A stretch of 64,000 nucleotides of DNA, taken from Astrocystis sublimbata (lineage: Eukaryota > Ascomycota > Sordariomycetes > Xylariales > Xylariaceae). The notes beneath the pieces were generated by a model. It worked only from the letters and a program-made list of their open reading frames with translations. It did no database searches and was not told the DNA's origin. Below are positions 1 to 11,704 of this stretch, piece after piece (position 1 is the first letter of the stretch; each line of letters opens with the position of its first letter). The DNA lies in contig JAJNNY010000060.1 in NCBI GenBank assembly GCA_022453515.1, positions 62,001-126,000 on the forward strand, read 5' to 3'. The translations under genes and the position numbers were made by a program.

Positions 1-2
1 CC

Positions 3-293
3 TTCGACAACAATGACCCGACAAGCCTTTTCCCAGCAGTCATCTATGTTCGGCTTACCGGTTTCATGAAAGTTGGAATGAAAGATATTATGATCCGCTC
101 ACGAGATCGCCGCAGAGTGGCCAGTATCGATATCCATGGCCTCGGTTGGGATCCACTTACCCGAATGGATTTCCGATCTACTGTTTATAAGGACAAAAGC
201 GGTCGCTGTGTTATAATACACATGAACGGAGTTTTAGTAGCGAAGTCGTACTTATCACAAAGGGATGGGCCGACAGAGTATTTTTATGAATAA
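3..293 (+). CDS. Unidentified reading frame, 3' end only (cut by left edge)
   Basis: A reading frame is open from the first complete codon of the window to a stop at 291-293, giving about 96 residues. An internal ATG lies at 66, but the frame is also open upstream of it, so this could be the C-terminal part of a longer gene or exon. The protein is mixed in composition, with a basic stretch around SRDRRR and a C-terminus ending TEYFYE. No signal peptide, membrane segment or catalytic motif is visible and I do not recognise the family. It sits at the border of an AT-richer gene-poor stretch. A chance open frame of this length is possible. Confidence 0.3.
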   Translation, partial: FDNNDPTSLFPAVIYVRLTGFMKVGMKDIMIRSRDRRRVASIDIHGLGWDPLTRMDFRSTVYKDKSGRCVIIHMNGVLVAKSYLSQRDGPTEYFYE

Positions 294-3200
294 GCTACTA
301 GCCTTCAGATGTGTTGAAGCCCATTTAAGTCGAGGGTTACGCACGTACCACCGGCTCGTCATGTATATAAGCAGGTTCTCACCACCTCTTCCACGCAATT
401 CAACAGCAGTCAATCAGCTGAATAACTACACTTATATGCCTCTTACTTCCGTGAGATTCTCTGAATGTTTATTTGATTGAGATAATCTGAAATCGAGATT
501 AATATCTAACTAGGTAGCTATTAGAAAATGTTATTACTGTTTGAAAATTTCGCGACTTATCGCGTACTTGTACACAACTATACCTTGATATTTGTTACTA
601 TTGTGTTGTCTTGCGGCATTGGATCTCAGGCCGGGGACAATGTAAATAAGCCAGGATTGGGTGGCGTTACACACACCACATGGATGAGACCACATAGGGT
701 TGGAAGAACAATCTGCTTGGAGCAGCATACAGTCATTAAAGATAACTTGGTTTGTAAATTATAGGAAATAGTCACACTATCGTGCTGTCGCTGAACAGCA
801 CATTGTAGTCACCCTAACGCTGTTTTTGAAATGGAAAGTTGTCATATCGAGAATATATAGTCATCTGCAGCCACTCGTATTAGGCTCGTTTGTCTTATCA
901 TTACTTGCTTACTGCTATCTTAGAGATGTGAGCTTGGCATCTGTAATTTCAACAATGCAGGTCCGCAGATTACCTTGAAACTAATCATATTTTTAAGGTT
1001 GATCAAATAGCATTAGCTAGCAGTATACAGTCATTCAAACTGATTCCGAGACACCGAATACTTACCTTTATGACGCCAGACGGGAATGACATCATATCAG
1101 CATGGAATTAGAGCAAAACATCATCGACATCGCACCCTAGGGTGACCACAGCTATGTTAACGGTACCGGAGGTGTTACTTGGTTCAACATCTCATCGAGA
1201 TTTTCTCGTGACGAGCGTGTACTTGTAGCACTATAGACGCGGCTTCCAATTGAGCCTCTAACTAACTTTGCTTCGGCTCCCCTAGCATATAATTATATAT
1301 ACACTCAAGGATATCTCTATTCTAGACAGCTTGCGATCAAAGGTGTGATTGCTGATTACTAACCATCTTGTAAAGCTGAGGAATTAGCGCGATAGTTTTG
1401 ATTTTCTCATGCATTTTTGATACACTCAGTTTTATCGATCGTACGTTAATATGAATCACTTTCGATTATATAATAGTGCTGAGACAAGTTCTACCACGCA
1501 GCCAATTATAGTGTAGAAACAGCCATCTTTGTCAACATCCAATGCGTGCAGAACAAACAGCTAGGTTGCATGGCGGGGTTACGTGATAGGCGAATGAGGA
1601 CTGATAGATACTATGAGCAACGCTCTAGCTTGCCATGGACAAGGTGCCATCGCCGATTCGACGCGACGTCCGAGACAAAGTACATAATTAGTGATCGTGT
1701 CTTGGACCCCGTGTCTTGGACCCAACGATCACTAATTTTTAACTCTGTCTCGACGTCGTTGCAACCTGCCCCGCGTGGTACGACGGTGGCGGACAATTGA
1801 CTTGTATCATATTACGGAATGGAAACGCTGAAGCTGAAAGCAAAATGGTACTAGTAGATAGAATCGCGCGATTGAGCTAGGGGTTAAAGGGGCAAACCCT
1901 GTTACGACGTCTTGGGACTCACTAAGCTCCACTTTGACTAACCCTGGCACGCCTCATACTGAGATTGCCCCTTGTCGCCTTATACAGTATGGGAACCAGA
2001 CATCCAGATAATGCGAGATGAGTCCTCGGTCTTGCATCCCGTTTCTCCGCGCCAAGTCAGCGATCACTCCAAGTTGTCTTCAACCTGCAATACAGTATGA
2101 TTATGAGATCTCGTCCTCTGTCCACTTATTATACTTGATGGTGGGGTCCAAATCTCGCGATTTACTGCGCCGTGGTTGGCCTGCAAGTCAATCTATTGAC
2201 GTCTTGCCATGCACCTCTGGCATCAGACAGTATGCTATTTTCAGGTCATAAAAATAAAGAAGATATATCATGATGAAAATCTGGCGAACAGCTATTGGTC
2301 AATGAGCAGCCGTGCATATTAATCAAGAAGTACATGTTGTGTCTTGTAAACCTGATTGGCTTTTGTCTACTGCACAGCTGATCTCGACGCAGATTCAATT
2401 TACAGTAGGCGAGGCGTAAAATCGGTGGCATATCATGTCGGACCGATTGAACTAGGAATTCGCTTCGAGTTCGTGTTGAAATACGCGACCTGATTGAATG
2501 TTGAAGAATATGATCCAGAAGCTTGGAACCGATCTAGCTGGTGCTATACCGATTTAATGTAACATCATAAGATACAGTGCCGGTCATGACTTTGATGTGC
2601 CCCTCTGTCTGTAAGCCCTGTTCAATGATAATATAGCAATCGACCAATCATAGGAATCCGGATCAATAAGCTTGATATTTGATGACGACCTTTGAAGCTA
2701 AGTATCTAGTAGATGACTTATTGTATGTCCAACATAGAAACGTACGAGAAGAGGTCAGCTAGAGGCGTTAATGCCATTAACAACGTCTTGCAAGCCATGG
2801 ATGAGACAACTAAGTAGCAGACTTCAAACACAGCTCGCATTTGAGCTGCGATTTGTCAAAGACTTGGGATAGGGATTCAATCGTTGGGACAAGCTTTTGC
2901 ATGCTTCGTTATATTCTAGGAGCAGATAGTAACGTATCATACATGACATGGGCGTCCCAGTGTTTCAGATGCCCCGGATATCAACTAACAGCTAGCACCA
3001 AGCATGGAACTTCGCTATGCCATAAATAAGGCAGTAGCAGCGGATGCATGCTACCACGAACCCCCTTGTCGATGCTGCGAATAACCATGAACTGAGATTC
3101 GTAGGTGGCCGCGTGGTCGCGAGTACGATTACCGTTATCGCGGGAAGCGGGTCATGCACGACACAGGTCAGCAGAATCCCGCCGGACCAGGACTGGATTG

Positions 3201-3583
3201 GGGTTGCATAATCTCAATAGCATCGGTTTACATGTCCTATTCCGTGCATCTTTGGATTCCTAGTACGAATACATATATGTAAATGACCCCACGGCTAGCG
3301 CAGTCCTGAGATCAGCATCCCAAGGCGAGTTTGGACGGGGTAAAATATTACGCGACAAGAACGCAATGAGCTAAAATACAAGGAACATCCTAATCCTTCG
3401 GGTAGGGGTTACGCCACTCCACGTGGTCCTGCTGACGCGCAGGTGAGATGCATCCGCAGGTGTCAGTTCCGAATCGTCGAATCGTAAAGGGTCGCTATAT
3501 TGTATAGTCTCTAACGCCGAAAACCGAGGCCAAATCATCATGAATGCCGCCCAAATGCCCCAAACACCAGCATGAAAAAAACA
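294..3583. other. Gene-poor stretch, no supported gene
   Basis: About 3.3 kb with only short frames (all under 90 codons), none resembling a known family and none extendable by plausible splicing that I could find. Base composition is AT-richer than the right half of the window. The one structured element is an inverted repeat at 1686-1737 (listed separately). It could be decayed repeat or gene sequence, but no ends, terminal repeats or transposase-like motifs are recognisable. Confidence 0.5.
1686..1737. repeat. 13-bp perfect inverted repeat whose loop carries a 14-bp tandem duplication
   Basis: The arm aattagtgatcgt (1686-1698) is exactly complementary to acgatcactaatt (1725-1737). The interval is almost entirely two head-to-tail copies of cgtgtcttggaccc (1696-1709 and 1710-1723), the first overlapping the left arm by 3 nt. 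A stem-loop is possible in either strand. No function is assigned. Confidence 0.7.
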
Positions 3584-4955
3584 CTATAACGTGATACTCA
3601 AGGTTCCGTCCGCGTTGACGCATTTCGCCATCCCGTAGCGACGTGACTCCAAACTCCAGTATAAAACACCTGTAATGAAATAGCGGCACCACTTAATAAA
3701 ATCAAGAATGTTGCCATGCAATTGCCCGTCCTCTGGCGCGATTGCACTGAGCTCTTCCGCGGCGGCTTCGAATCTGTCGATTGTCTCCTTGAGAGCGATG
3801 TCCAGGTTACTTGACACAGCGTCCATGTTTCTTTGATCTTCCCGCCTCATGTGCTTGAACATTACCGGGACGAGATTCAATAGCGAACCTTGAACAATCT
3901 CTTTCTGAACAGAGTAGACGTCGTTGAGAATGAGACAGATATATATTGTCTCCTTCCAAAGAGCTCTCATCGCGGCTGAATCCATCACCGTCTCCGGTAA
4001 TCTCATCTTCAACATGAAGCTATGACCAGGTCAATTTTACGTTCCAAATCATAATAGACCGGTCTTTTTACTTACTCTGTGATCGCAATTTGGGGTGCAC
4101 ACCCGACTGATCCAGATCTTATGGTCATGTACTCATCTGTCGTCGGTATGGTGCCTGCCATGCGGTAGGTATGCTCAATTCCCACTTGTAGCATGAAATT
4201 CTCCAACTCGTCGAAAAACCGCTGTCGCTGTTGAACGTCGGTCACATCCCGTACTCCATGGCCTACATCTGCGAATAAAGCCATGTTCTGATGCGGTGCT
4301 TCGAGCTTGTATGGATCACCACCATCAAGACCCAACATACCATGTATGTATGTAAGAGATTGCCTGTAGTATGCTTGAGCTAGGTCCTCGTTGACTGCAG
4401 CATCTGTGTCACCAGCATCGATCTCATCATCCCAGACGAAGATCCATACCGAGTAAGCCGTGGCGACCTTGAGCTCTGGCCACTCTGCATCAGGATACCA
4501 CCTATGACATATTAGTGCTTGACCTAGGTCAAAGGGGTGCGATTAGAGACTGACAAAGACATAAGACGCGCGAAGTTGGCCTGCTTCAAAGCTTCCAGCT
4601 TCCGTTTATTGGTGACGATTCGCTCAAGTAATGAGTCGACCAGCACCTCCAATTCGTTGACATATTTGTTTGTTGCTGTTGGCCATGACCCCAACACCTT
4701 GGTAAGATCTGAAAGATGCAAGCATTTACCACGCAGCTCGTTGGCTACGGCCAAAGCCTCTCCGTGAAGTTGTGAGTGAGGACTGGCAGTCTTTGGGGTT
4801 TTCGTCGACTTTGCCGATCGATTTGATGTAGGGTCAACGTGATGGAAGAAGGAGGTTTTGAAAGCCGAACGGATCAGCTGGGCAATGTGCAGCATTCTAG
4901 TAGTCATCCTGGCACTTTGAGCTCCTGAAGCCGAGCGTACATAGACCGGAAGCAA
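3584..4955 (-). CDS. Class I terpene synthase (sesquiterpene-cyclase type)
   Basis: Three exons on the minus strand: 4955-4555, 4501-4076 and 4019-3584, joined in frame to 420 aa. Introns of 53 and 56 nt have donors GTCAGT and GTAAGT and acceptors ATAG. The first splice yields ANFARLMSLWYPDAEW, the usual context before the metal-binding helix in fungal cyclases. The aspartate-rich motif DDEID lies near residues 158-162, the second metal motif NDVYSVQKE near 308-316, and an RY pair near 403-404. Family knowledge: such enzymes bind three Mg ions and ionise and cyclise a prenyl diphosphate, usually farnesyl diphosphate, in the cytosol. The product cannot be read from sequence. The start at 4955 is the first ATG of the exon; the N-terminal 70 residues are poorly conserved, so a later start is possible. 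No P450 or other tailoring gene lies within several kb. Confidence 0.88.
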
Positions 4956-7900
4956 GGGAGGAGATCAACAAAGTCAAAGCGTTGAGGCTGAAATCCTAGT
5001 GTGTTATGGGTATACGACAGCCTTATGGTGCTCAGCTACAAGCTTGTTCCTCTTCCTAGAAGGAGAGTTTCATGAGGGATATAGAATGTGATATACGACG
5101 AGGACGGAAAGTACGTAAAGGTGGTATTGGCCAGTGGGTGTTAGTGAAAGACAACGGTAGCCGGAGTATATAACGAGTGTTTTCGGGACCGGATGATGTG
5201 AGATATGATGTTCCGGCGAATTGAACGTCCACATGGGGAAGACCAAGTTTTGATCTATGACAGGATAGTTGCGAGGTGTGGATGAGCGAGACTAAAGTGA
5301 CTAGAGCCAGCATGTGCAACTATAATAGGATCCTAGCGATGCCAAATTCGGTCCAGACCCCATCGATGCACTTGAGATAAATACAAGTTGCCATCGTAGA
5401 CTAACAGTAACAGAGCAGAAGGCTTTCGGCTAGGACCCTTGCTTGGATAATCCACCGTAATGTACCCTCCATTCCGAAACGAACGGTCCCACCCCACGCT
5501 TCTGCCCACACCACCATTCTCCGAAAGCATATGTCTTCCGTTGCCTATACGTTTATGTACTAGTAACAGGACCAATTTGATTACGCTGGGGCATTTCCAG
5601 TATGGTTTCGTATGCTTCCACGTGTGAAACTACGTATGAAAACCCGAACACCAACTTGTAACAACATTGGAATAGCACATGGTATGCACATGGCATGTCG
5701 TGATGACCAGCCTTTCCTGCATTTTCAAGTTTGGTTCAAGCCCACCTAGGTACATGTATGGGCCGTAAGGCAGGACTTAAGGGGGCTGAACTCTTCGCTC
5801 CTACGCTCCTGTATACCCCTTGCCACTCCATAGAATGGTACTGGAAGTATGGATATTCCAAGATGGCTAGACCGGTCGTGTTGGTCTTTGTTCTTTGGTA
5901 ATGATGTATAACAAGTATTGTAAATTGACTTCCTCATCCAGCAGTATTCACTTCTAACTGGGAGATCTGTATGTTAGGACAGGGTAAAATGCACGCGGAT
6001 TTGGCATCAGTTTTGCCTACCTACCATAATCATCTACCCTAATCATCTACCATAATTATCCCCTTACATTCTACCGCGTTGGCCGCTTATCTTCTCATGA
6101 CCCGAGAAACGGGAATATCGCGGTCGAATTTCCTGGCCTGTAAGTCCTGTTACGGTCGTCAAAGAATCCCCCCACACGATGCAATGCCAGGGGACGGGCC
6201 TCGATCCGGCAAACGTCCCTTGGAGAATACGACAGTAATATGCAGAATGACCTCTATTATACAGATTGAGCCTTGCGCCGACGAGCGCTGGGTAGCGTTT
6301 CCGGACCGCCGCATGCAGGTAATGCAGACGATCATGCAACGGCGTTTTTTGGCTCGACAGCCACAAAACGGCTTAGGCACATTTTATGGTGCATATAATC
6401 AGTCGGTTATACGGCAACTGCTTAGTCAAGGCGGAACAGCCGCACCAATTACTTTGCTTATGGTAGCAAAAGCGAACTAACACTTCATGTGCGTTTTGGC
6501 AACTGGGAATGCTTGGACCTTTGCGGCACAAGCAGGCTTGTCAGAGGCTTTCTACGAATGGGGAGTGCGAATGGGGATTTCCAATGGGAAGTTCCATTGG
6601 GGATTGCCAATGGGGTTGGCTGACTGCAATGGGGGCTAAAGATGGGCAATGGATCTCACTCTGGGGGCGTAAGATAGACGAGGAAAAGTAAATTAACCCA
6701 GCTCGCGTGAGAGATACTTACTCCGTACAGTCTTACAGTATGCAATCCTTTAGGTACAGTCTAATCCGATTCCCGTGCCCTGGAAGAGTGAGATGAGATT
6801 TGAGACGACAACAAGGGCAGGCGAGCATGCGAGGTGGGTAACAGAGGAGCTGTTCAGAGCTCCCACCTAGTCAGGGGCTAGTCAAGCTAGTGCACGACCG
6901 CACGAGGTGCAGACGGATGAAGAACAGCCCACAACCCGCCCTCACCCGCCTGTTTCCACTTTCCCCTCCTTCCTACTCCGGCTCCAACAAAAAGGGATCC
7001 CCAAACTCGCGATCGTCCCTGCCCAGGACCCGTCCTATTGATGTGCCTCTCTCTTGCCTACATGCTGGGTCGAATGCGCATATGATGCTACTTTCCCCTC
7101 AGTAACTCGGAATAGATGCAAGGACCGAGGACTTCATGACGAATTGAGAACGATTACCCATGCAATACTAAACCTCTTTGCTCCGAGCTATAACCATAAG
7201 CCCAGAAGACAGATATCTTCGGTAAAGGATGCCTAAACGAAGCGAATGATGAGTCCTGTTGCTTCATAGGAGAGCGTGGCGGTGGAGTATGCTGGATGCG
7301 CAGCGCCGCAGACCAAGCCAACAGTGATAAGCTGTTGGAAATTCAGCTTACGTAGGTACCTCAGTTGGTATGACTTGGATATTGTCGATTCTGTTCTCAA
7401 GCCGATCCGAGCTCGCTGATATCAGCGAAGAAGGCAACATAACTGCGGCAAAGAAAATTTCGATACTTGTCTCTAGCGCTCGGTAATCTGCAATCTATTG
7501 AGCAGTGCCCTCGACAAATCGCAGCACCCACGTACGATTTCACAGGTAGAAAACTATGAGATGGCCCGAAGCAAGTTTCTTTTGGGGCGTCAGAGTCGTC
7601 CTCTACGTCGTGATTTGCGGTGTCCTGCCCGCCTGCGGCACTATGCTTGTAACTCACGATCCCTGACAGAATGCGCTAAGACTAGCGTATGCGCTGCGCT
7701 ACAGGTCATATGAGAGACCATTGGAAGGCAATAGGCAAGCTGACTGACAAGCGCGATCAATCAACCTGAATTCCAGTGACGTAAGGCAAATAAACGAGGG
7801 CCGCTTCTGGTCGTCGTCCGATGGTCACATATTGAGGTTGGCTGATAGTCGCTCCAGCAAGTGCGGCGGGATCATCAATTGGAGGCCACTCGGGCGAGCA

Positions 7901-8286
7901 TTTACTCATTTAATGAATACCGCATGTAGGGAACTATTGGTAGTGCCGCGGTCAGTCATTTCTTCAACCCTGCTGTTTTTCAAGAGTCCCCATTGAAATG
8001 GGCCGGGGTTATTGCCATGTCTGCCATGTCAGCACGATGTGCTGCTGCAACGATTCCCCGTCCGGCCCATGTCGGAGTGAGCTCTCATGCCAGGGCGAGT
8101 GACAGATCAACCCACCGCAGAACTTTTTTCTTTCCCTTTCGCAGGAGCAATGAGATATAGGTAATGCGATGGCCCCGGCGCATCTTCACCCACCGATCTG
8201 TCGTCATAACCAAGCCAAGTGTGTTGCTACACTTTGTTGTTCCCCTCCACGAAGAGATAGTATATCGAAACGTTCGACAATGAGCC
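4956..8286. other. Intergenic stretch with short degenerate repeats, no supported gene
   Basis: About 3.3 kb between the terpene synthase and the NLR gene, including the terpene synthase promoter on its left. Short tandem motifs occur at about 6020-6062 (three degenerate copies of taatcatctacc) and 6565-6660 (spaced AATGGG units). Open frames at 6079-6480 (+) and 6064-6366 (-) overlap each other on opposite strands and resemble nothing known, so I do not call them genes. Confidence 0.5.
6565..6660. repeat. Degenerate AATGGG/CCAATGG repeat array
   Basis: Roughly seven imperfect units of about 13 nt centred on aatgggg, several reading ccaatggg. One pair forms an inverted repeat (ccaatgg, 6-nt spacer, ccattgg) at about 6580-6599. 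The units carry CCAAT cores, but there is no gene immediately beside them that they obviously control. Confidence 0.45.
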
Positions 8287-11200
8287 ATGCAGAAGATCAG
8301 GGAGACGCTTGCTCGCCTTACTCGAGCGAGCAGTCGTGAACCACGGGAGCTACAGCCGGGCCCGCCGCGCCTAGACCGGGTTGGCCGCGCTCCTAGCACA
8401 GCACGTAGCTCCCGGGAGAGGGTACTGCATAGCAGTGATGGGAAAGGGCCATGTATCGTCCATGATGGAATTCCCTCCGGCGAGGAGGGCATCGACATTG
8501 TCTTCGTGCATGGCCTTTTCGGGTCTCGCTTGGGCAGCTACACCAAGGGGGATGTGTGCTGGATCCGCGACCTGATCATGCAGGACATACCCAATGCGCG
8601 AATCATCTCATGGGGTTGGTCCAGTACACTATCATCTAGTGACACATTCGCCGGACAGGCCGAGAACCTGCTTGGCGATATTTCGCGCGTCCGCGCAGGA
8701 ACCAAACGTCCCATCATCTTCATTGGCCAAGGATTGGGAGGGCTTTTGGTAAAAGAGGCATTGGTCATAGCGGCTCTTTCGCGAATATACGGTTCTCATG
8801 CCGAGCTCGGCAATGTCTACCCACGTACAATTGGATGCATATTCTTGGGAACTCCTCATGTGCGCTCTGGGAAGAAGAGCTTGGGAGAGTGTGTCGCGGC
8901 GACGGCGGTTCTCGCACCCACGATACCTCCGTTATCGCTCTTACGCAGCCTGCGCGACAGTAACACGCTTCTCGAACATCAACACAGCACGTTCCTGCTG
9001 GTTTCGCGAGACATCAAGGTCGTGTGTATGAGAGAAACCAAGCCGACAGAAATCAGCGCAGCAATCGCGATGCACGGCTCTCACAATGGGGACACAGGTG
9101 ATGGACCGATCCTCAGCATGGTGCCAAAGGACTCGGTCACTTACGAGAACTTCAATGTGACGAAGGATGATTTACCAACGAACCATCTTGATATGGCTCG
9201 ATACAAGAGCCGGGAAGACCCGGGGTATCTAAGACTCATCTCACAAATCAAGAAGATCACATCTGGGCCCTCTCAGGCAGAAATGGAAGCGCAAGAGCGT
9301 CGAAACCAAGGTATGCCCGCACCTGCTAACTGCACATACCCGAATCATCATCTGTAAGTAATTCACGGGCTAACCTGGTTCACTAGACATCCTCAACGCG
9401 CTACATTTCGATACTATGATGGAGCGAGAGGCGCGAATCGACCCAGCTTACGGTCAAACATGCGAATGGATCATGTCGCCCAAGGTCTCTCCATTCACAT
9501 CATTCCTGTCGTCTAAAGATCCAATTCTCTGGATCAGTGGGAATGCAGGATCTGGCAAATCAACACTAATGAAGTATGCATGGAAATCGGAGGCCATGAA
9601 GAAGGAGCTGCTCCAGGGCTGGGCTACCGGCGGCGACTTGATCATGGCGCGCTTCTTCATGTTCGAGGGCGGCAACCGCATACAAAAGACGTATGAAGGT
9701 TTCCTCCGAAGCACTTTATATCAAATCCTATCGATGAGACGGGATTTGATCAAAGTCGCTTTTCCGAGTTTCTTCGACTGCCCGTGGCCGCCACCGGTCC
9801 AGTTCACAAGCACGACCAACCTCAACCAGGCCTTTTATGCTTTATTTGCACACATGTCCGAACGGTTGCGCATGGTGATCTTCATCGACGGTATCGATGA
9901 ATACCGTATAATGGAGCGAAAGGACCACTATGAGGCGAGTGACATCGAGGTCCAGTACGATAACGAAGAAGGCGACGTGTCGTGGGGACGCAGCAAGTGG
10001 CGGTCGGATTCTCACACCGAGATAGCGAAACTGATCAGCAGTATGGCGAACAAGGACATCATCAAGTTTATCGTTAGCTCTCGTGAGCTTCCTGAATTTG
10101 AAGAGGCCTTTTCGGAATACCCCAGAATCCGACTGCAGGAGCATACCGAAAAGGCCATTGCCGAATACATAGGCGGACGGCTGGAGGATGAAGCACCAGG
10201 TCTCCCGGACACGACGAACCTGTGCGCCGAACTGGCGCAGAAAAGTCGAGGCGACATACTATGGGCACGACTGGCTCTCGACATGGTCATCGATGGCAGT
10301 CTTCGCACCTTGCGATCTACGTTGGATTCCTTACCCGCTCGACTCGGCGGCACGGACGGGCTGTACATGCGTATGATCGAGAATCTCAAACCTGAAGACC
10401 AGAACGACGCTTGTCGCATCTTCCACTTGGCCTTGAGGGCTCAACAGCCGCCTAACATCATCACCCTAGCTTTCGCCGAGCAAGGATACCTAGACCCGTA
10501 CCGCAATGAGCTGAAGGTACACCAGGACACGGCCAGGCCATTCAGTAAGTCGACACTTCACCAACTGACCGATCAAATGCAACGCCGCCTCCGGGTATGC
10601 TGTGTCGGACTGCTAGAGGCCGAATCGAGATCAACCTCGGACACTCCCGAGACGGCTCGCCGCGTGGTCTTCAATCACCAGACTACCAAAGAGTGGGTGG
10701 CGCGCAGAGACATCTGGGAGCATTTACCCAACATCCATCAAATGGACGACGTCGACCTGGACCTGTCGTTACTCAGCGGCTGTGTCCGACATCTGAAATC
10801 CTTCGAGACCATGCAACCGCCTGTCCTCACGTGGCCCAACGTCCGGTTCCGACCCGACGCCTGGCTGATCGTGGCGAATGCGCTGCGCTACGCCGAGAGG
10901 ATCGACGCCGAGACGAAGAACATCGAGATGTACGTGCAGCTGCTCGACGAGCTCGACGAGTCAAACCAGCGCTCGTGGAAGACGGCGCTGAACAACCACA
11001 AGCCCCTGGTCGAGGACCCGGACTGGTACGAGCGGAAGCTCCCCGGGCTGCTGCGGAAGCACTGGGCGGGCTTCGAGCCGATGGAAGCGGGCAAGTCGCC
11101 GAAGCGCAAGGACTTCCTCGCGCTCGTGGTGCAGGCCAACCTGGTCAAGTACGTGCAGCACAAGCTTGCGCAGCTGGACTCTGAGGCGCGGCGGCGCAAG

Positions 11201-11704
11201 GCGCAGGAGCTGCTCGTGTACGTGGTGAGCCCCAAGGGCGACGGGTTCAGCGCGTGCGTGAGCCTCAGCGGCGACTACCTCGACTTCCACCACGACATGC
11301 CCGACACCAAGCTGCTCGAGGTGCTGTACGCGGCGGGGGCCAAGCCGGCCGACGACAACCAGGTATGGATCCGCGCGCTCAAGGCCGGCCGCCACTACTT
11401 CCAGCGCGGCAGCGCCACCATGACGCACCTGATGGAGACGTACGCGAGCAAGCGGCTGATGCTGAACCGCGAGCGCTGGGTCGCGGCCATCAAGTCGCTG
11501 CTGGCGCACGGCGCGGACCCCAACGTCGAGCTCCTCGTCAACACGCCCGCGTCCGGCGAGGACAACCACTCGTCCAAGTCGGCGACCATGACGGCTATCG
11601 ACTTTGTGCGGGAGACGCTGGAGGGCGAGCCCGAGTATGCCATTGATCTGCTGCAGTTGGAGACGATTGTAGGGCGCAGGCCGAGTGTGGGACTGGCGCG
11701 GTAG
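8287..11704 (+). CDS. NLR-type STAND protein: SesB-like alpha/beta hydrolase - NACHT - ankyrin-like C-terminus
   Basis: Two exons, 8287-9310 and 9387-11704, separated by a 76-nt intron (donor GTATGC, CTAAC branch site, acceptor CTAG), give 1113 aa. Residues about 65-290 are the serine-esterase-like domain used as N-terminal effector in fungal NLRs (start GIDIVFVHGLFGS). The expected nucleophile elbow G-H-S-L-G-G reads GQGLGG near residue 147, so both the usual His and the catalytic Ser are missing. The linker after the intron contains ILNALHFDTMMEREARID, typical of the pre-NACHT segment. The NACHT domain has P-loop GNAGSGKST (about 393-401) and Walker B MVIFIDGIDEYR (about 503-514). One ankyrin-like unit (LLAHGADPN) lies near residue 1043. 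Family knowledge: these proteins are implicated in non-self recognition and programmed cell death. The final 0.8 kb has much higher third-position GC than the rest. Assignment is secure; signalling output is inferred. Confidence 0.9.

Noticed and set aside
1..3500. RIP-mutated transposon
   Set aside because: AT-richer and gene-poor, but no terminal repeats, transposase/reverse-transcriptase remnants or extreme TpA enrichment could be shown by eye.
5056..5319. 87-codon minus frame starting with a hydrophobic segment (possible secreted peptide)
   Set aside because: Only the first 15 residues look like a signal peptide; the rest has no cysteine pattern or similarity, and it lies in the terpene synthase upstream region.
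6079..6480. 133-codon frame on plus, overlapped by a 100-codon frame on minus (6064-6366)
   Set aside because: Open on both strands, no family motif, no sensible composition or splice partner; probably chance in a locally GC-richer patch.
10961..11569. 202-codon minus frame within the NLR gene, and a 195-codon plus frame at 10597-11184
   Set aside because: Shadow frames produced by high third-position GC in the real coding strand.
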